From Pseudomonadales bacterium (lineage in GTDB: Bacteria; Pseudomonadota; Gammaproteobacteria; Pseudomonadales; Halieaceae): a DNA stretch of 64,000 nucleotides. Both the position numbers and the translations under genes were made by a program. The stretch's first letter is position 1, and the number at the start of each line of letters is the position of its first letter. Of this stretch, positions 24,356-32,985 are shown piece by piece. Below the pieces are notes generated by a model, which saw only the letters and a program-made list of their open reading frames with translations, searched no databases and was not told where the DNA came from. The stretch spans positions 1-64,000 of the forward strand of contig JACKNO010000006.1 of NCBI GenBank assembly GCA_024234815.1, given 5' to 3'.

Positions 24356-25453
24356 CTACCGTATTTTCGTGATGAGTTGCTTCCAAAGCGCCCTGACATA
24401 GCGCCCACTGAACCTGAAAGGTGCCGCCAGGAAATAGCGGTACCTGTTTAATCTGGCGATGCGCAAGGCGATGCTGTTTATGCTTTCCTGGCTGAAATAG
24501 TTGTGATCCACATCGTACTGCACCGGGGCCGCCTGCAGTTCAATGCCGTGGGTCGCTTTCAGCCAGCTCAATTCAGGCTCTGCCAACTGCCGTAGCCGCT
24601 CGTGCACTTCCGCGGGCGCCTGGTACTTCCTGCCGGGTATACCGATAAACTCAATAACATCGTTAGGCGTCCTGGCCTTATTGAGGCCTTCACCGATGAC
24701 CATGGGCGTTGACCGGTTCAAAGCGCTCAGCAGCAGCGCCGCTTCCTGACTCATGCTGGTATTGGTGAACCTGGACGGCTGCACGGGCAATGCAGCCTGT
24801 ACGCCAATCTGCTCTAGCAGCGCAACGGCCAATCCCGCGGGATTCGCGGCCGCCCTGGCAAAATCGTAAATGCAGACATCACAGCCGCTGAATGCCGTAT
24901 CCACCCTGCCAAACAGGTTTCTCAACTTGTAATACGGTGGTGTCTGGTAGAGGTCCTCCAGCACAAATCCCCGCTTCAGCCGCTCCTGTATCTCACTTGA
25001 AAGCGCTTCCAGAGGATGGCGCACACAGGCGACAATCAGGATTTCTTTTGAAAACTGGCGCAGCCACTGGGACAACAGAATCAGCCGTTGTTCGCTGTGG
25101 TGCCCAACTGCCTCGGCGGACACCAGCAACCGGGTCGCGGAAGAAGCCGCGAAACCCTTTTCAAAGCGCGCACGCGTATGGGCAGCGTATTGCTCCACTT
25201 CCTTGCGGGATTTGAAGCCGGCCACAATCTGGGGGCGGCTGAGTTCCTCACCATCCACAAACATCGCGCTGAGGAACCTGGAGTGGTTGCCGTCGAACAC
25301 GCCGGAATCGTCCAGGTCCCGCGGATAATGAATGTCGTACTCACGCTCCAGCAGGTCGGCATTCCTGTACAACTGCTCCTGTATGGCGCTGGAGCCAGTC
25401 TTGCCAAGGCCGATATGCAGGTATGTTCGTTCAAATAGTTTTACGGGCTGCAT
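24356..25453 (-). CDS. Sulfotransferase-like P-loop protein
   Basis: The 365-residue protein starts with LHIGLGKTGSSAIQEQLYR, the 5'-phosphosulfate-binding loop of PAPS-dependent sulfotransferases, and near residue 140 has ACVRHPLEALSSEIQER, the 3'-phosphate-binding segment. The C-terminal region is basic and carries no TM helix. It would transfer sulfate to a sugar or other acceptor, but the acceptor is unknown. A distant paralogue lies at 55859-56881. It is downstream of a membrane-protein gene on the same strand with a short gap. Confidence 0.75.
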   Translation of the reverse strand: MQPVKLFERTYLHIGLGKTGSSAIQEQLYRNADLLEREYDIHYPRDLDDSGVFDGNHSRFLSAMFVDGEELSRPQIVAGFKSRKEVEQYAAHTRARFEKGFAASSATRLLVSAEAVGHHSEQRLILLSQWLRQFSKEILIVACVRHPLEALSSEIQERLKRGFVLEDLYQTPPYYKLRNLFGRVDTAFSGCDVCIYDFARAAANPAGLAVALLEQIGVQAALPVQPSRFTNTSMSQEAALLLSALNRSTPMVIGEGLNKARTPNDVIEFIGIPGRKYQAPAEVHERLRQLAEPELSWLKATHGIELQAAPVQYDVDHNYFSQESINSIALRIARLNRYRYFLAAPFRFSGRYVRALWKQLITKIR

Positions 25454-25480
25454 CGCGTTAAGTCCAGTAGTAAAACCGTG

Positions 25481-26137
25481 TTACAGCGAGCGCGGGGGCG
25501 TGCTTGCGGCAGCAAAATGTCGCGCCGTCGCCAGCAGGCACAGCACAAAAACCAGCTCCGCAAAATTCCCGCAGAGAAGACCCCAGGGCTGCGAACCGGT
25601 GGCGCCGTTGACTATAAAAATGAAAATGGCGCCCAGAAAAAACCAGCGCCAGCCACTGCTCTTCCACACCGCCGCCGCCATGGGCAGCACCAGGATATTG
25701 GTCGCTATGGTGGCAATGGGCGGCATGCCTGAGACACTGCCCAGCTTCATCACACCCAGGGCCGGCCTGGGCCCCAGTTGCAGCAGGTAGACCTCGTGGT
25801 ACAGTCCCCAGGCAAGGGCGGCCGCGGTGAATACCCAGCAAAAACCGATAAATGCCGGATTGCACGCCAGGGCAACACCGGCATCGCGCATCACCGACAG
25901 GGCGAACAGGGTGAGGAAGGGCAGCAAGGCGCTGTGCAATACAAAACGCGGTACGTTGGCCCCCTCGTACCAGGAGGCGTTGATAAACCAGTTGCCCAGG
26001 CCCTGCATCAGGTTGTCGTAGCACATGCCCAGCAGCAGCCCCCGCAGCAGCCACATGCGTGCCGAGCCGGCTGAACTTAAAGTCCAGCACAGCAGCGCCA
26101 GGTCCAGCGCGGCGAAAAACAACAGGAGATAATTCAT
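25481..26137 (-). CDS. Polytopic membrane protein, six TM segments
   Basis: The 218-residue product has about six hydrophobic helices evenly spread over its length and no soluble domain. A motif GNWFINASWYEG lies between helices two and three. It follows the DUF2149 gene with a 35-base gap and may belong to the HmuSTUV-like operon, or it may pair with the sulfotransferase gene 27 bases downstream. No family is recognised. Confidence 0.6.
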   Translation of the reverse strand: MNYLLLFFAALDLALLCWTLSSAGSARMWLLRGLLLGMCYDNLMQGLGNWFINASWYEGANVPRFVLHSALLPFLTLFALSVMRDAGVALACNPAFIGFCWVFTAAALAWGLYHEVYLLQLGPRPALGVMKLGSVSGMPPIATIATNILVLPMAAAVWKSSGWRWFFLGAIFIFIVNGATGSQPWGLLCGNFAELVFVLCLLATARHFAAASTPPRSL

Positions 26138-26172
26138 GGGCGGGATTATCTCACAAGCGACTGCGCAGGCGC

Positions 26173-26508
26173 CTATTCCGGGATATAGATAATTTCACCG
26201 CTCTCCAACTGGTAGGCGGCGCCCACCCGTTTGCCGCGAGGCTTGCTCGGGTCCGCCTGGCTCTCCTGGTTCTGCTTGTACTTGGTGATCTCCTCACCCT
26301 TCCTGGTAATGATCTCCATGTCGTCCTTGCCCGGATTCTTGACGATGGTGAACTCCTTCTCCATCAATAATTCGGCGACGTTCAGGTGTTGCACCAGCGC
26401 CACCATCAGGGCGACCGCAAATACCATGGCCACGTCGAACAGGTTGGTGAGTGAGCCCAGCGGGTCGAGGTCGTCGTCGTTCTTTTTCAGGAAGCGATGG
26501 CGTTTCAT
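26173..26508 (-). CDS. DUF2149 protein (HmuV-type partner of the TolQ-like channel)
   Basis: The 111-residue protein has a basic start, the DPLGSLTNLFDVAMVFAVAL transmembrane stretch and a periplasmic tail, the layout of DUF2149. This family behaves like the ExbD/TolR subunit beside a MotA/TolQ/ExbB channel: a single TM helix with an Asp (NLFD) just before or in it that could take part in proton flow. It starts four bases after the TolQ-like gene. In Bacteroidota the equivalent gene is part of the hmu haem-utilisation operon. Confidence 0.75.
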   Translation of the reverse strand: MKRHRFLKKNDDDLDPLGSLTNLFDVAMVFAVALMVALVQHLNVAELLMEKEFTIVKNPGKDDMEIITRKGEEITKYKQNQESQADPSKPRGKRVGAAYQLESGEIIYIPE

Positions 26509-26512
26509 TGCG

Positions 26513-27100
26513 CTAGTCCTTGATCACGGCGTAAACATACTCCAGGTCCGACAGGTCGGAGGCGTACCAGCGAGTCTTGATCTGGTTGCAGAAAAAACCG
26601 ATCGCACCCACCAGCAAGCCCACCACCGTGGTGGCAAACGCCACCTGCATATTCTGAGCCAGCGAAGCCATATCACCGGAGGCCAGACCCACCAACGCTG
26701 GCCCCATCGGGATAAGGGTGCCCATCAGACCCAGCATGGGCCCTATCTTCGCGAGGGTCTTCACCAGCGCCAGGTCTTTCTCGCAGGCCATCTCGAAATC
26801 AGCCAGGACTTTTTCGGCCTTCACCGGGTTATGCGCTACCGCCAGCAACTGCTCGAGATAGAGGTTCACCAGGCCCGTCTTGCGAATATGGTCCGGCGCC
26901 AGCACCGCGCGGGCGTTCTCCATGGAGAGTTCCTGCAGGGCCGGTTTCACCGACTTTTCATAGGCCATGCGGTGTGCATATAGCCCGTAGAAGCCGCCCA
27001 CCACGAACAGGCCCTGGGCCAGGAAGAGCAGCAACAGCACGATCGTGGGGATCAGCAACCCCGACGAAATCCAGTACAGAGCCTGTACGATCAGATCCAT
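26513..27100 (-). CDS. MotA/TolQ/ExbB proton-channel family protein (HmuU-type)
   Basis: The 195-residue protein has an N-terminal TM helix, a cytoplasmic helical loop, and two C-terminal TM helices with the family signature: LVKTLAKIGPMLGLMGTLIP, then VAFATTVVGLLVGAIGFF. It should form the proton-conducting stator and drive the neighbouring chelatase-like protein or transport. AGAGGT upstream of ATG 27100 lies inside the end of the previous gene, and the gaps on either side are four bases, so coupling is tight. Confidence 0.88.
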   Translation of the reverse strand: MDLIVQALYWISSGLLIPTIVLLLLFLAQGLFVVGGFYGLYAHRMAYEKSVKPALQELSMENARAVLAPDHIRKTGLVNLYLEQLLAVAHNPVKAEKVLADFEMACEKDLALVKTLAKIGPMLGLMGTLIPMGPALVGLASGDMASLAQNMQVAFATTVVGLLVGAIGFFCNQIKTRWYASDLSDLEYVYAVIKD

Positions 27101-27104
27101 AGTT

Positions 27105-27824
27105 TCACCTCTGTTGTAATGGCTGCGACATTTGTCGCGTCAGTTTTTTCATGGCCCGCTTGTAACGTAAATAGCCCACCGCCGCGCCCAGCAGTACCAG
27201 CACCAGAACCGCAAGGAACTCGGTGACATTGGGTTGAATATCCGCCGAGCGATAGGGGTAGCTTGCCGTCAGCACCGAGACCGCCACCGCCAGGACAATC
27301 TGCGCCGCGTGCATGGCGAGCTTGAGTTCCAGGCGCAACACCCGCATAGGCACCAGCCAGCGAATGATCCAGGCCATCGCCACGGCGATACAGGCAACAG
27401 CGCCGCCGTAGGCCAGCGCGGTCTGTTCAAAAGGCAGTTCGATGCCCTGCTGGTAGACGTGCACCTGGTAGAAGCAAAGCACGCCCACCGCACTTACCAT
27501 CGGCAGGTATTGCAGCCACAGCACGAGTTTCCATGGCAGCAGCAACACGGCGTACATCTCCCTCAGCATGAACAGGGCCAGTACCAGCATCAACACCGCC
27601 TCCAGCACCAGCACCACCGACATGTCGAGCATGGCTTCGGGGTCGGCAAGCAGCGCCTCAATATCCGTGCTGCTGTAGGCGATAGCCGTGGGATAAAACA
27701 CATAGGTAATGCCCGCGATCACCAACGCCAGGGCGAGTTGCTGCCACCAGTGTCGGAACAGGGAAAGCTGGGCCGCCGTGGCAGTCAGGCTGAACAGCGC
27801 GAGGAACAGGATGATGTTATCCAC
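27105..27824 (-). CDS. Polytopic membrane protein of the CobN-TolQ operon (HmuT-type)
   Basis: The 239-residue product has about seven hydrophobic segments and ends in a basic tail (KRAMKKLTRQMSQPLQQR). It starts with GTG 27824, 28 bases after the CobN-like gene, and ends four bases before the TolQ-like gene. Its position matches HmuT of the Bacteroidota hmuSTUV set. Its job is unknown; it could be the membrane partner that hands substrate to the CobN-like protein. Confidence 0.65.
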   Translation of the reverse strand: MDNIILFLALFSLTATAAQLSLFRHWWQQLALALVIAGITYVFYPTAIAYSSTDIEALLADPEAMLDMSVVLVLEAVLMLVLALFMLREMYAVLLLPWKLVLWLQYLPMVSAVGVLCFYQVHVYQQGIELPFEQTALAYGGAVACIAVAMAWIIRWLVPMRVLRLELKLAMHAAQIVLAVAVSVLTASYPYRSADIQPNVTEFLAVLVLVLLGAAVGYLRYKRAMKKLTRQMSQPLQQR

Positions 27825-27852
27825 GACCGTGGACCCCGGCCTGCGTCGTCAT

Positions 27853-30800
27853 CTAAATCTCCCCCGGTTCCAGCGCCTGCGCGTGGCGCCGGCGCGAGGC
27901 CAGAAACGCTATCGTGGCGAGAATCAGCAGTACCCCGATAATCAGACCCCAATTGAGACGTTGTATCAACGGCTGCTCCGACTCCTCCGCCTGGCGGATC
28001 ACCTCCTTCTCCAGCACCATGGACTGCTCATCCGCCTCAGCGGGCGCTTCCAGCGATTTCTTCATCTGCTGCTCGTAGTTCTGGCGCTGGGCTTCGGGCA
28101 GCCGTTGGGCAATATAGTCGCGTAGCTTCGTGTTGTTGCACACGAAACCCGAGCAACCGGCATCGTATTTCTCTATCAGTTCCGCGTGCAGCGCTGCGAG
28201 CCTCTGCACCTGCTCGGGGCTGGCCTCCCACATACCCTTGCGCGCCGTCTCCATCATTACCGCGGTCATCTCCTGTAGCGCGTAGGGGTTCTCCTTTTCA
28301 AAAAACTGCTGCACGCCGAGATCGTATTTGTCCTCCACATAGGTGTCGTATATCTCATCCCACAATTCATCCTTGATCGCATCGGGCTTCATCACGTTCC
28401 AGCCGTAGGTGTTGCGAAAGGTCTCCGCCAGGGTTTCCGCCGAGGAGGCGCTGCCCTGCTGCAAGGCTTTTATGTACTGGGGGTTGAACAGGGTGGCCTG
28501 GGCCTCGGTCCACACCGCCTCCTCCATGGTCTGCATCCCGGGGTTGTTGGCGTTGCGGAAATCGTTGAAGTAAGCCTTGGGATCGTTACCGGTAACCTCA
28601 CGTACCGCGAGGTTCAGGCCGCCCATGAACTCGTACACGTGGTCCAGCGACAACGCCCCCCAGGCATTCGACTCGCGTGGCTGCACGACCACCTCGGCAT
28701 CCTGCAGCGCCGCCTCGAACACGCCCTGGCGGAAATAGCTCCACTTGTCGCCCTTGCCGTACACGGCGCCCATATTGTTGAGATACTGTTTCGCCACTTC
28801 GGCGTCTTCTTCCCAGGCATCGCCCTTCTCCACAAGACTCATGATGCCGGTACCGTAGGCTCCGTTGACACCACCGAACACCCGGGTGCTGGCCAGCTCC
28901 CTGGCCTCCAGCGGCGAAATGCCCTTGTCGATCATCATGCGCTCGGACTTGGTGACGCCGCTGCGGACATAATTGTCCTCGGGACTCTCCTCGAGCTGCG
29001 CCACCGTCTCGATCGCCTGGTTGATCAGCAGGATGCGACTTGCGGCCAGGTCGCGAAACTGGCCCGCTGTCTGGGCTACGATATCAATGCGCGGGCGCCC
29101 CAGTTCCGCCAGCGGGATCGGTCTCACCGAAACCACGCGGTTGAAGGGGTCGCGCACCGGTTCCACGCCCAGCAGGTAGAGTATCTGCGCCAGCTGGGCG
29201 CCCTCCGTCTGGATAAAATCCCCCGGCCACAGGGTGAACGTCACTTTCTTCGGGTAGGCGCCTGCATTGGCGGCGGCGTGATTCTCCAGCAGGGCCCTGC
29301 CGAGTTTCACCCCGACTTCCCAGGCCTCCACCGTGGGGGTCTGTTCCGCGTCTATCGAGTACATATTGCGCCCGGTAGGCAAGGTGCGAGGATTGCGCAC
29401 AAGGTCGCCGCCGGAGGTCGGCAGAATGTAGCCTCCGCCGAGGGCGTTCAGCATGCTCGCCATTTCCTGGCCGGGGCTTTCTGCAAGGGCGCGGCGGTAG
29501 TCACTGACCGACAGCAGATTCCGCTCGATAGTGCGCACGGCGTAGGCGTAGTTCTTGTCCGCCTGGTCCATCACCCGGATTTTCTCCGAGGCCATCTCCC
29601 CCGCGCCCTGCAGGCGCCGGTCAAAGTCAGGCACCGCCAGCAGGGCCTGCAGCGCCATCGCATCGCTGGCTTCCAACTCATTGCCGGTGAGCAACTGCGC
29701 ATTGTCTCGGTAGAACACCAGGGTTTCGATAAAGGCCTGCAACTGGTCCCGGTTCATCTGCGCCAGCGCCGCGCCGAGTTGCACATCGTCAAGCGCCAGG
29801 CTGAGGGTCTGCAGGTTCGCCGCTCCCAGCGCCTGCTGCAAGGTCGCGGCCGCCACTGCCTGGCGCTCGGTTTCCACCCGCTCCGCCAGCATGGGGTCAT
29901 CCAGCAGCACAAAAACCTGCTCGTAAACGGCGGGCTTCTGCATCAGTCGCAGCAACTGGTTGACGTCTTCCTGCTGGGAAATTTTAAGACCTTCCGCCAT
30001 GGCCGGGATGGCCCTGGCAATGGTCTGGGCCTGCTTGAGCAGTTCCGGGTCCAGTGACTTGGAGGCCATTTCAAAGCGCTTTTCCGATGCCAGGGTACGA
30101 ATGAAATCCACTCGCTGCGGGTAAGGCATGATTTTCACCAGCAAATCCTCCGCCCGGCGCAGGTCTTCCTGCCCGGCGCCGCCCTGCTCGCCCAGGTCGG
30201 CCTCCATGCTACCCATGGCGACAAAACCACCGATGATTTCGCCATCGGTCAGGCGACGGTTGTCCTCAAACCAGCGCGAAGCGCGCACCCGGTCGTCGCT
30301 GGACACGATCTCCGCCAGCACCGCATCGGCATCTTCCCCCGCCAGTACCCGGTCCACCCAGGCTCGCGCGGGCTGGCGATAGCGGGTATCGAAGAAGGGT
30401 TTGTCTTCCATGCGCTCGCTGTCGATCTCGCCCTTTAAAACATCCAGCGCCGCCAGGGAATAGGCCAGCGGGTCGGTGGCGATCAGGCGGGTGGTGGAGT
30501 CCATCTGTGCCTCGGTGTACGGCTGGTTCAGCGTGTACAGGCCGGCGTTGATTTTCTCGTGTGAGAGGGTTTCCACATAGTTGGACAGCGCGAAGTAATC
30601 AGCCGTCGTCCACTCCCCATTCGCGGAGCCGACATCGAGTTGCTCGACAATACCCAGTTCCATGGCCATCTCGCGTATGCGCTTCGCGTAGGCACCCTTG
30701 ACCGAACCGTCCTCCAACTGATGATAGCTGGACAGCTCATCGCCCAGTGTTTTCATCTCGTTGTGAATGCCGCTTTCCATAAAAGGCGCTGTAAGATGGG

Positions 30801-32604
30801 AGATGGTCGTGGTGTAGGAGCGACGCTTTGCGATGATGGCCTCGCCTACGTTATTGATCGTGTACATGTAAAAATGCGGCATACCTCCTACAAGTGCATC
30901 GGGCCAGTCATACTCGGAAAGCGCCACCTGCTTCCAGGGGGTGAACTCCAGCGAGCCGTGGGTGCCGAAGTGCATGATCGCATCGGGCTTGAACACCTTG
31001 CGGGTCCACAGGTAGGAGGCCACGTAGGGATGCGGTGGCGCCTCGCGGGTGCCGTGTACCAGGGCGAACGTGTTCTCGCCGACACCGGGCAATGGCTGAG
31101 GCAGCAACACGATATTGCCCAACTCCACGCGCGCCACGCCGATATAATCGACACCGTCGCGCACCGTGGTCATGTACTGCCCGGGGCTGCGACCATAGCG
31201 CACCTGGATGGCATCGCACATCGCCGGGGCCAACTCCTGGGCGCACCAGCTGTCAAAGGTCTCGGCGGAGACCAGCGCGGGATCACCGCTTTCAAAAAAG
31301 CCCGCCATGTCCCCTGCCGCATAGGGGCCCAGCACCGGGCCCTGGCGCTGAATCAGGGCCTTGAAACCGGCGAGGTCCGCGGGCAGGCCGTCCACGTTGT
31401 AACCCGCGTCACGCAGCACCAGCAACGTGTTGTAGAGTGACTCGGCCACCTCCAGCCCACCGGCAGTCATCGCACTCTTACCCGGCCCCTTGTAGTAGTA
31501 GATAGCCAGTTTCTTGTCGGCGTTGGGCAGCGACTTGAGGTTGATCCAGTGCCGCACCAGGCGCGTGAACTTCTCCATGCGCTCGGGAATGGCTTTGAAT
31601 ATCTGGTAACCGTACTCATCGGGATACTTGGCGGCGATGGCGTAGGGCACGACAGCGCCATCGAACTCAGGCAGCACCACCGACATCGTTATCAACGCTC
31701 CCATCATGCCCTGCTGGTCTTCCAGCCATTCATCGTGGTTCTGGAAAACCGAGATCGGAGCAAAAATTGGCACGTTGCGCTCCTGCAGCCAGGCCACCGC
31801 CGCGTCCGCCTCGTTGAGGGTGATGCGCCCGTGGGGCATGAACACCACGGCGTCGGGCTCGATGGCCTGCAGGAACTCCAGCCGCTTGTTGAGCGCGGCC
31901 ATGGGATAGACATTGAGGCCTTTATCCTCCAGTGAACGGATCAGTGCGTCCACATGATCGCGGTTGGAATTGAATGGCCCGGGTACCGAGGTCACCATGG
32001 CCACCCGCGGCTGGCCCGGTTTGTGCAGCCCCTTTTCCACGGCATAGGCTTCATAGTCAGCCACGCTTTCGAACATCGCCTCCTCGTCGATATGGAACAC
32101 CAGGTCGCGGGACAGCGGTATCGGATCCTTCAGGGGATCTACGAATACTTTCTTGCCATCGAATACCGCGCGGGCGTAGTTCAGCAGGGAGCGGTAGTTG
32201 GCGGTGCCCCCGTACTGAATATAATCGCCGACAAAATCCAGGTCTCCGCCCCTGAGGTTGGTCACATCGATGTTGGGATTGGTGGCTCCCTCCATGAACA
32301 TTTTCAGGCCCTTGATACCCTGCGCCTGCAGGAACTCAAACTGCTCGGGCTCCAGGTTGAGGCCGCGACCGAAAAACAGTACAAGATCGTAATCGGACAC
32401 CCGCGACAGCTCCGACAGCGGCAGGGTCTCCACCTTGATCAGGGGGTTCGTATTGGACTTGAATACGCGCGCGACCTGGAAATCCTCATAGTTGACCAGG
32501 GCGACCCGGGTGGGGGATACATACTTGCTGTAGGCGGCAAAGCCCGCCGCCAGCAACAGCAGTCCCGCCACGGCCATGAGTATCTTTTTTCGTTTCGTCG
32601 CCAT
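27853..32604 (-). CDS. hmuS: Membrane-anchored CobN/magnesium-chelatase H-family protein, HmuS-type
   Basis: The 1583-residue protein is a CobN/BchH-family chelatase large subunit. The family core is clear around residue 545, HFGTHGSLEFTPWK, then YMYTINNVGEAIIAKRRS. Unlike cytosolic CobN it has an N-terminal membrane anchor (KILMAVAGLLLLAAGFAAYS) and a C-terminal TM helix (GLIIGVLLILATIAFLA), so the large body is periplasmic. CobN itself inserts cobalt into hydrogenobyrinate diamide with CobS and CobT, but no such genes are here. Instead the operon encodes a TolQ-like channel and a DUF2149 protein, as in hmuSTUV of Bacteroidota, where HmuS is implicated in taking iron out of haem. A haem or corrinoid dechelatase driven by proton flow is the best inference. 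Confidence 0.8.
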   Translation of the reverse strand: MATKRKKILMAVAGLLLLAAGFAAYSKYVSPTRVALVNYEDFQVARVFKSNTNPLIKVETLPLSELSRVSDYDLVLFFGRGLNLEPEQFEFLQAQGIKGLKMFMEGATNPNIDVTNLRGGDLDFVGDYIQYGGTANYRSLLNYARAVFDGKKVFVDPLKDPIPLSRDLVFHIDEEAMFESVADYEAYAVEKGLHKPGQPRVAMVTSVPGPFNSNRDHVDALIRSLEDKGLNVYPMAALNKRLEFLQAIEPDAVVFMPHGRITLNEADAAVAWLQERNVPIFAPISVFQNHDEWLEDQQGMMGALITMSVVLPEFDGAVVPYAIAAKYPDEYGYQIFKAIPERMEKFTRLVRHWINLKSLPNADKKLAIYYYKGPGKSAMTAGGLEVAESLYNTLLVLRDAGYNVDGLPADLAGFKALIQRQGPVLGPYAAGDMAGFFESGDPALVSAETFDSWCAQELAPAMCDAIQVRYGRSPGQYMTTVRDGVDYIGVARVELGNIVLLPQPLPGVGENTFALVHGTREAPPHPYVASYLWTRKVFKPDAIMHFGTHGSLEFTPWKQVALSEYDWPDALVGGMPHFYMYTINNVGEAIIAKRRSYTTTISHLTAPFMESGIHNEMKTLGDELSSYHQLEDGSVKGAYAKRIREMAMELGIVEQLDVGSANGEWTTADYFALSNYVETLSHEKINAGLYTLNQPYTEAQMDSTTRLIATDPLAYSLAALDVLKGEIDSERMEDKPFFDTRYRQPARAWVDRVLAGEDADAVLAEIVSSDDRVRASRWFEDNRRLTDGEIIGGFVAMGSMEADLGEQGGAGQEDLRRAEDLLVKIMPYPQRVDFIRTLASEKRFEMASKSLDPELLKQAQTIARAIPAMAEGLKISQQEDVNQLLRLMQKPAVYEQVFVLLDDPMLAERVETERQAVAAATLQQALGAANLQTLSLALDDVQLGAALAQMNRDQLQAFIETLVFYRDNAQLLTGNELEASDAMALQALLAVPDFDRRLQGAGEMASEKIRVMDQADKNYAYAVRTIERNLLSVSDYRRALAESPGQEMASMLNALGGGYILPTSGGDLVRNPRTLPTGRNMYSIDAEQTPTVEAWEVGVKLGRALLENHAAANAGAYPKKVTFTLWPGDFIQTEGAQLAQILYLLGVEPVRDPFNRVVSVRPIPLAELGRPRIDIVAQTAGQFRDLAASRILLINQAIETVAQLEESPEDNYVRSGVTKSERMMIDKGISPLEARELASTRVFGGVNGAYGTGIMSLVEKGDAWEEDAEVAKQYLNNMGAVYGKGDKWSYFRQGVFEAALQDAEVVVQPRESNAWGALSLDHVYEFMGGLNLAVREVTGNDPKAYFNDFRNANNPGMQTMEEAVWTEAQATLFNPQYIKALQQGSASSAETLAETFRNTYGWNVMKPDAIKDELWDEIYDTYVEDKYDLGVQQFFEKENPYALQEMTAVMMETARKGMWEASPEQVQRLAALHAELIEKYDAGCSGFVCNNTKLRDYIAQRLPEAQRQNYEQQMKKSLEAPAEADEQSMVLEKEVIRQAEESEQPLIQRLNWGLIIGVLLILATIAFLASRRRHAQALEPGEI

Positions 32605-32985
32605 TCCAGTCCCTGGGGTAATGCTATTGCCAGCCTTCCTATTCTAGGTGGCTAGTGTATCGGCGATGTGTCGGATTCCGGGGGTTTTGTAACAGTGTGT
32701 AACAGTCACAGGCCGGCAACGGTCATCCTGCGCATCCCGCGACCGCTGCCTTGTGGCAGGGAGGAAAACGCGACCGGAGTCGCGTGCCAGCGGGTCAAAG
32801 TGGCTCTTACACTCTCGGCGCCGGTGCACTAAACTGATTGCGCTGCCAGATGCCTCCCGGGGCGTTGTATCTCCAGGGGGCAAAAACAAAGGCGAAGCCC
32901 CCGCCAGAGAACTACGGGAGCCCATCCGGACTGACCTGACGTCGGCGGGCCGAGCCAGTTTCAAAAACAGTTTTGGGTAGTGTTT
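32605..32985. promoter_or_regulatory. Divergent promoter region with tandem TGTAACAGT repeats
   Basis: This 380-base gap lies between the hmuS-like operon (minus) and the FlgO/TPR gene (plus). At 32688-32707 it holds two consecutive 10-base units, TGTAACAGTG and TGTAACAGTC, exactly one helical turn apart, the pattern bound by OmpR/PhoB-type regulators. The same TGTAACAG occurs once at 38139-38146 just upstream of the response-regulator gene. The remainder is GC-rich without a convincing gene. Confidence 0.45.

Noticed and set aside
28639..30057. 472-codon plus-strand open frame opposite the hmuS-like gene
   Set aside because: Antisense shadow; the minus strand has the conserved chelatase motifs.
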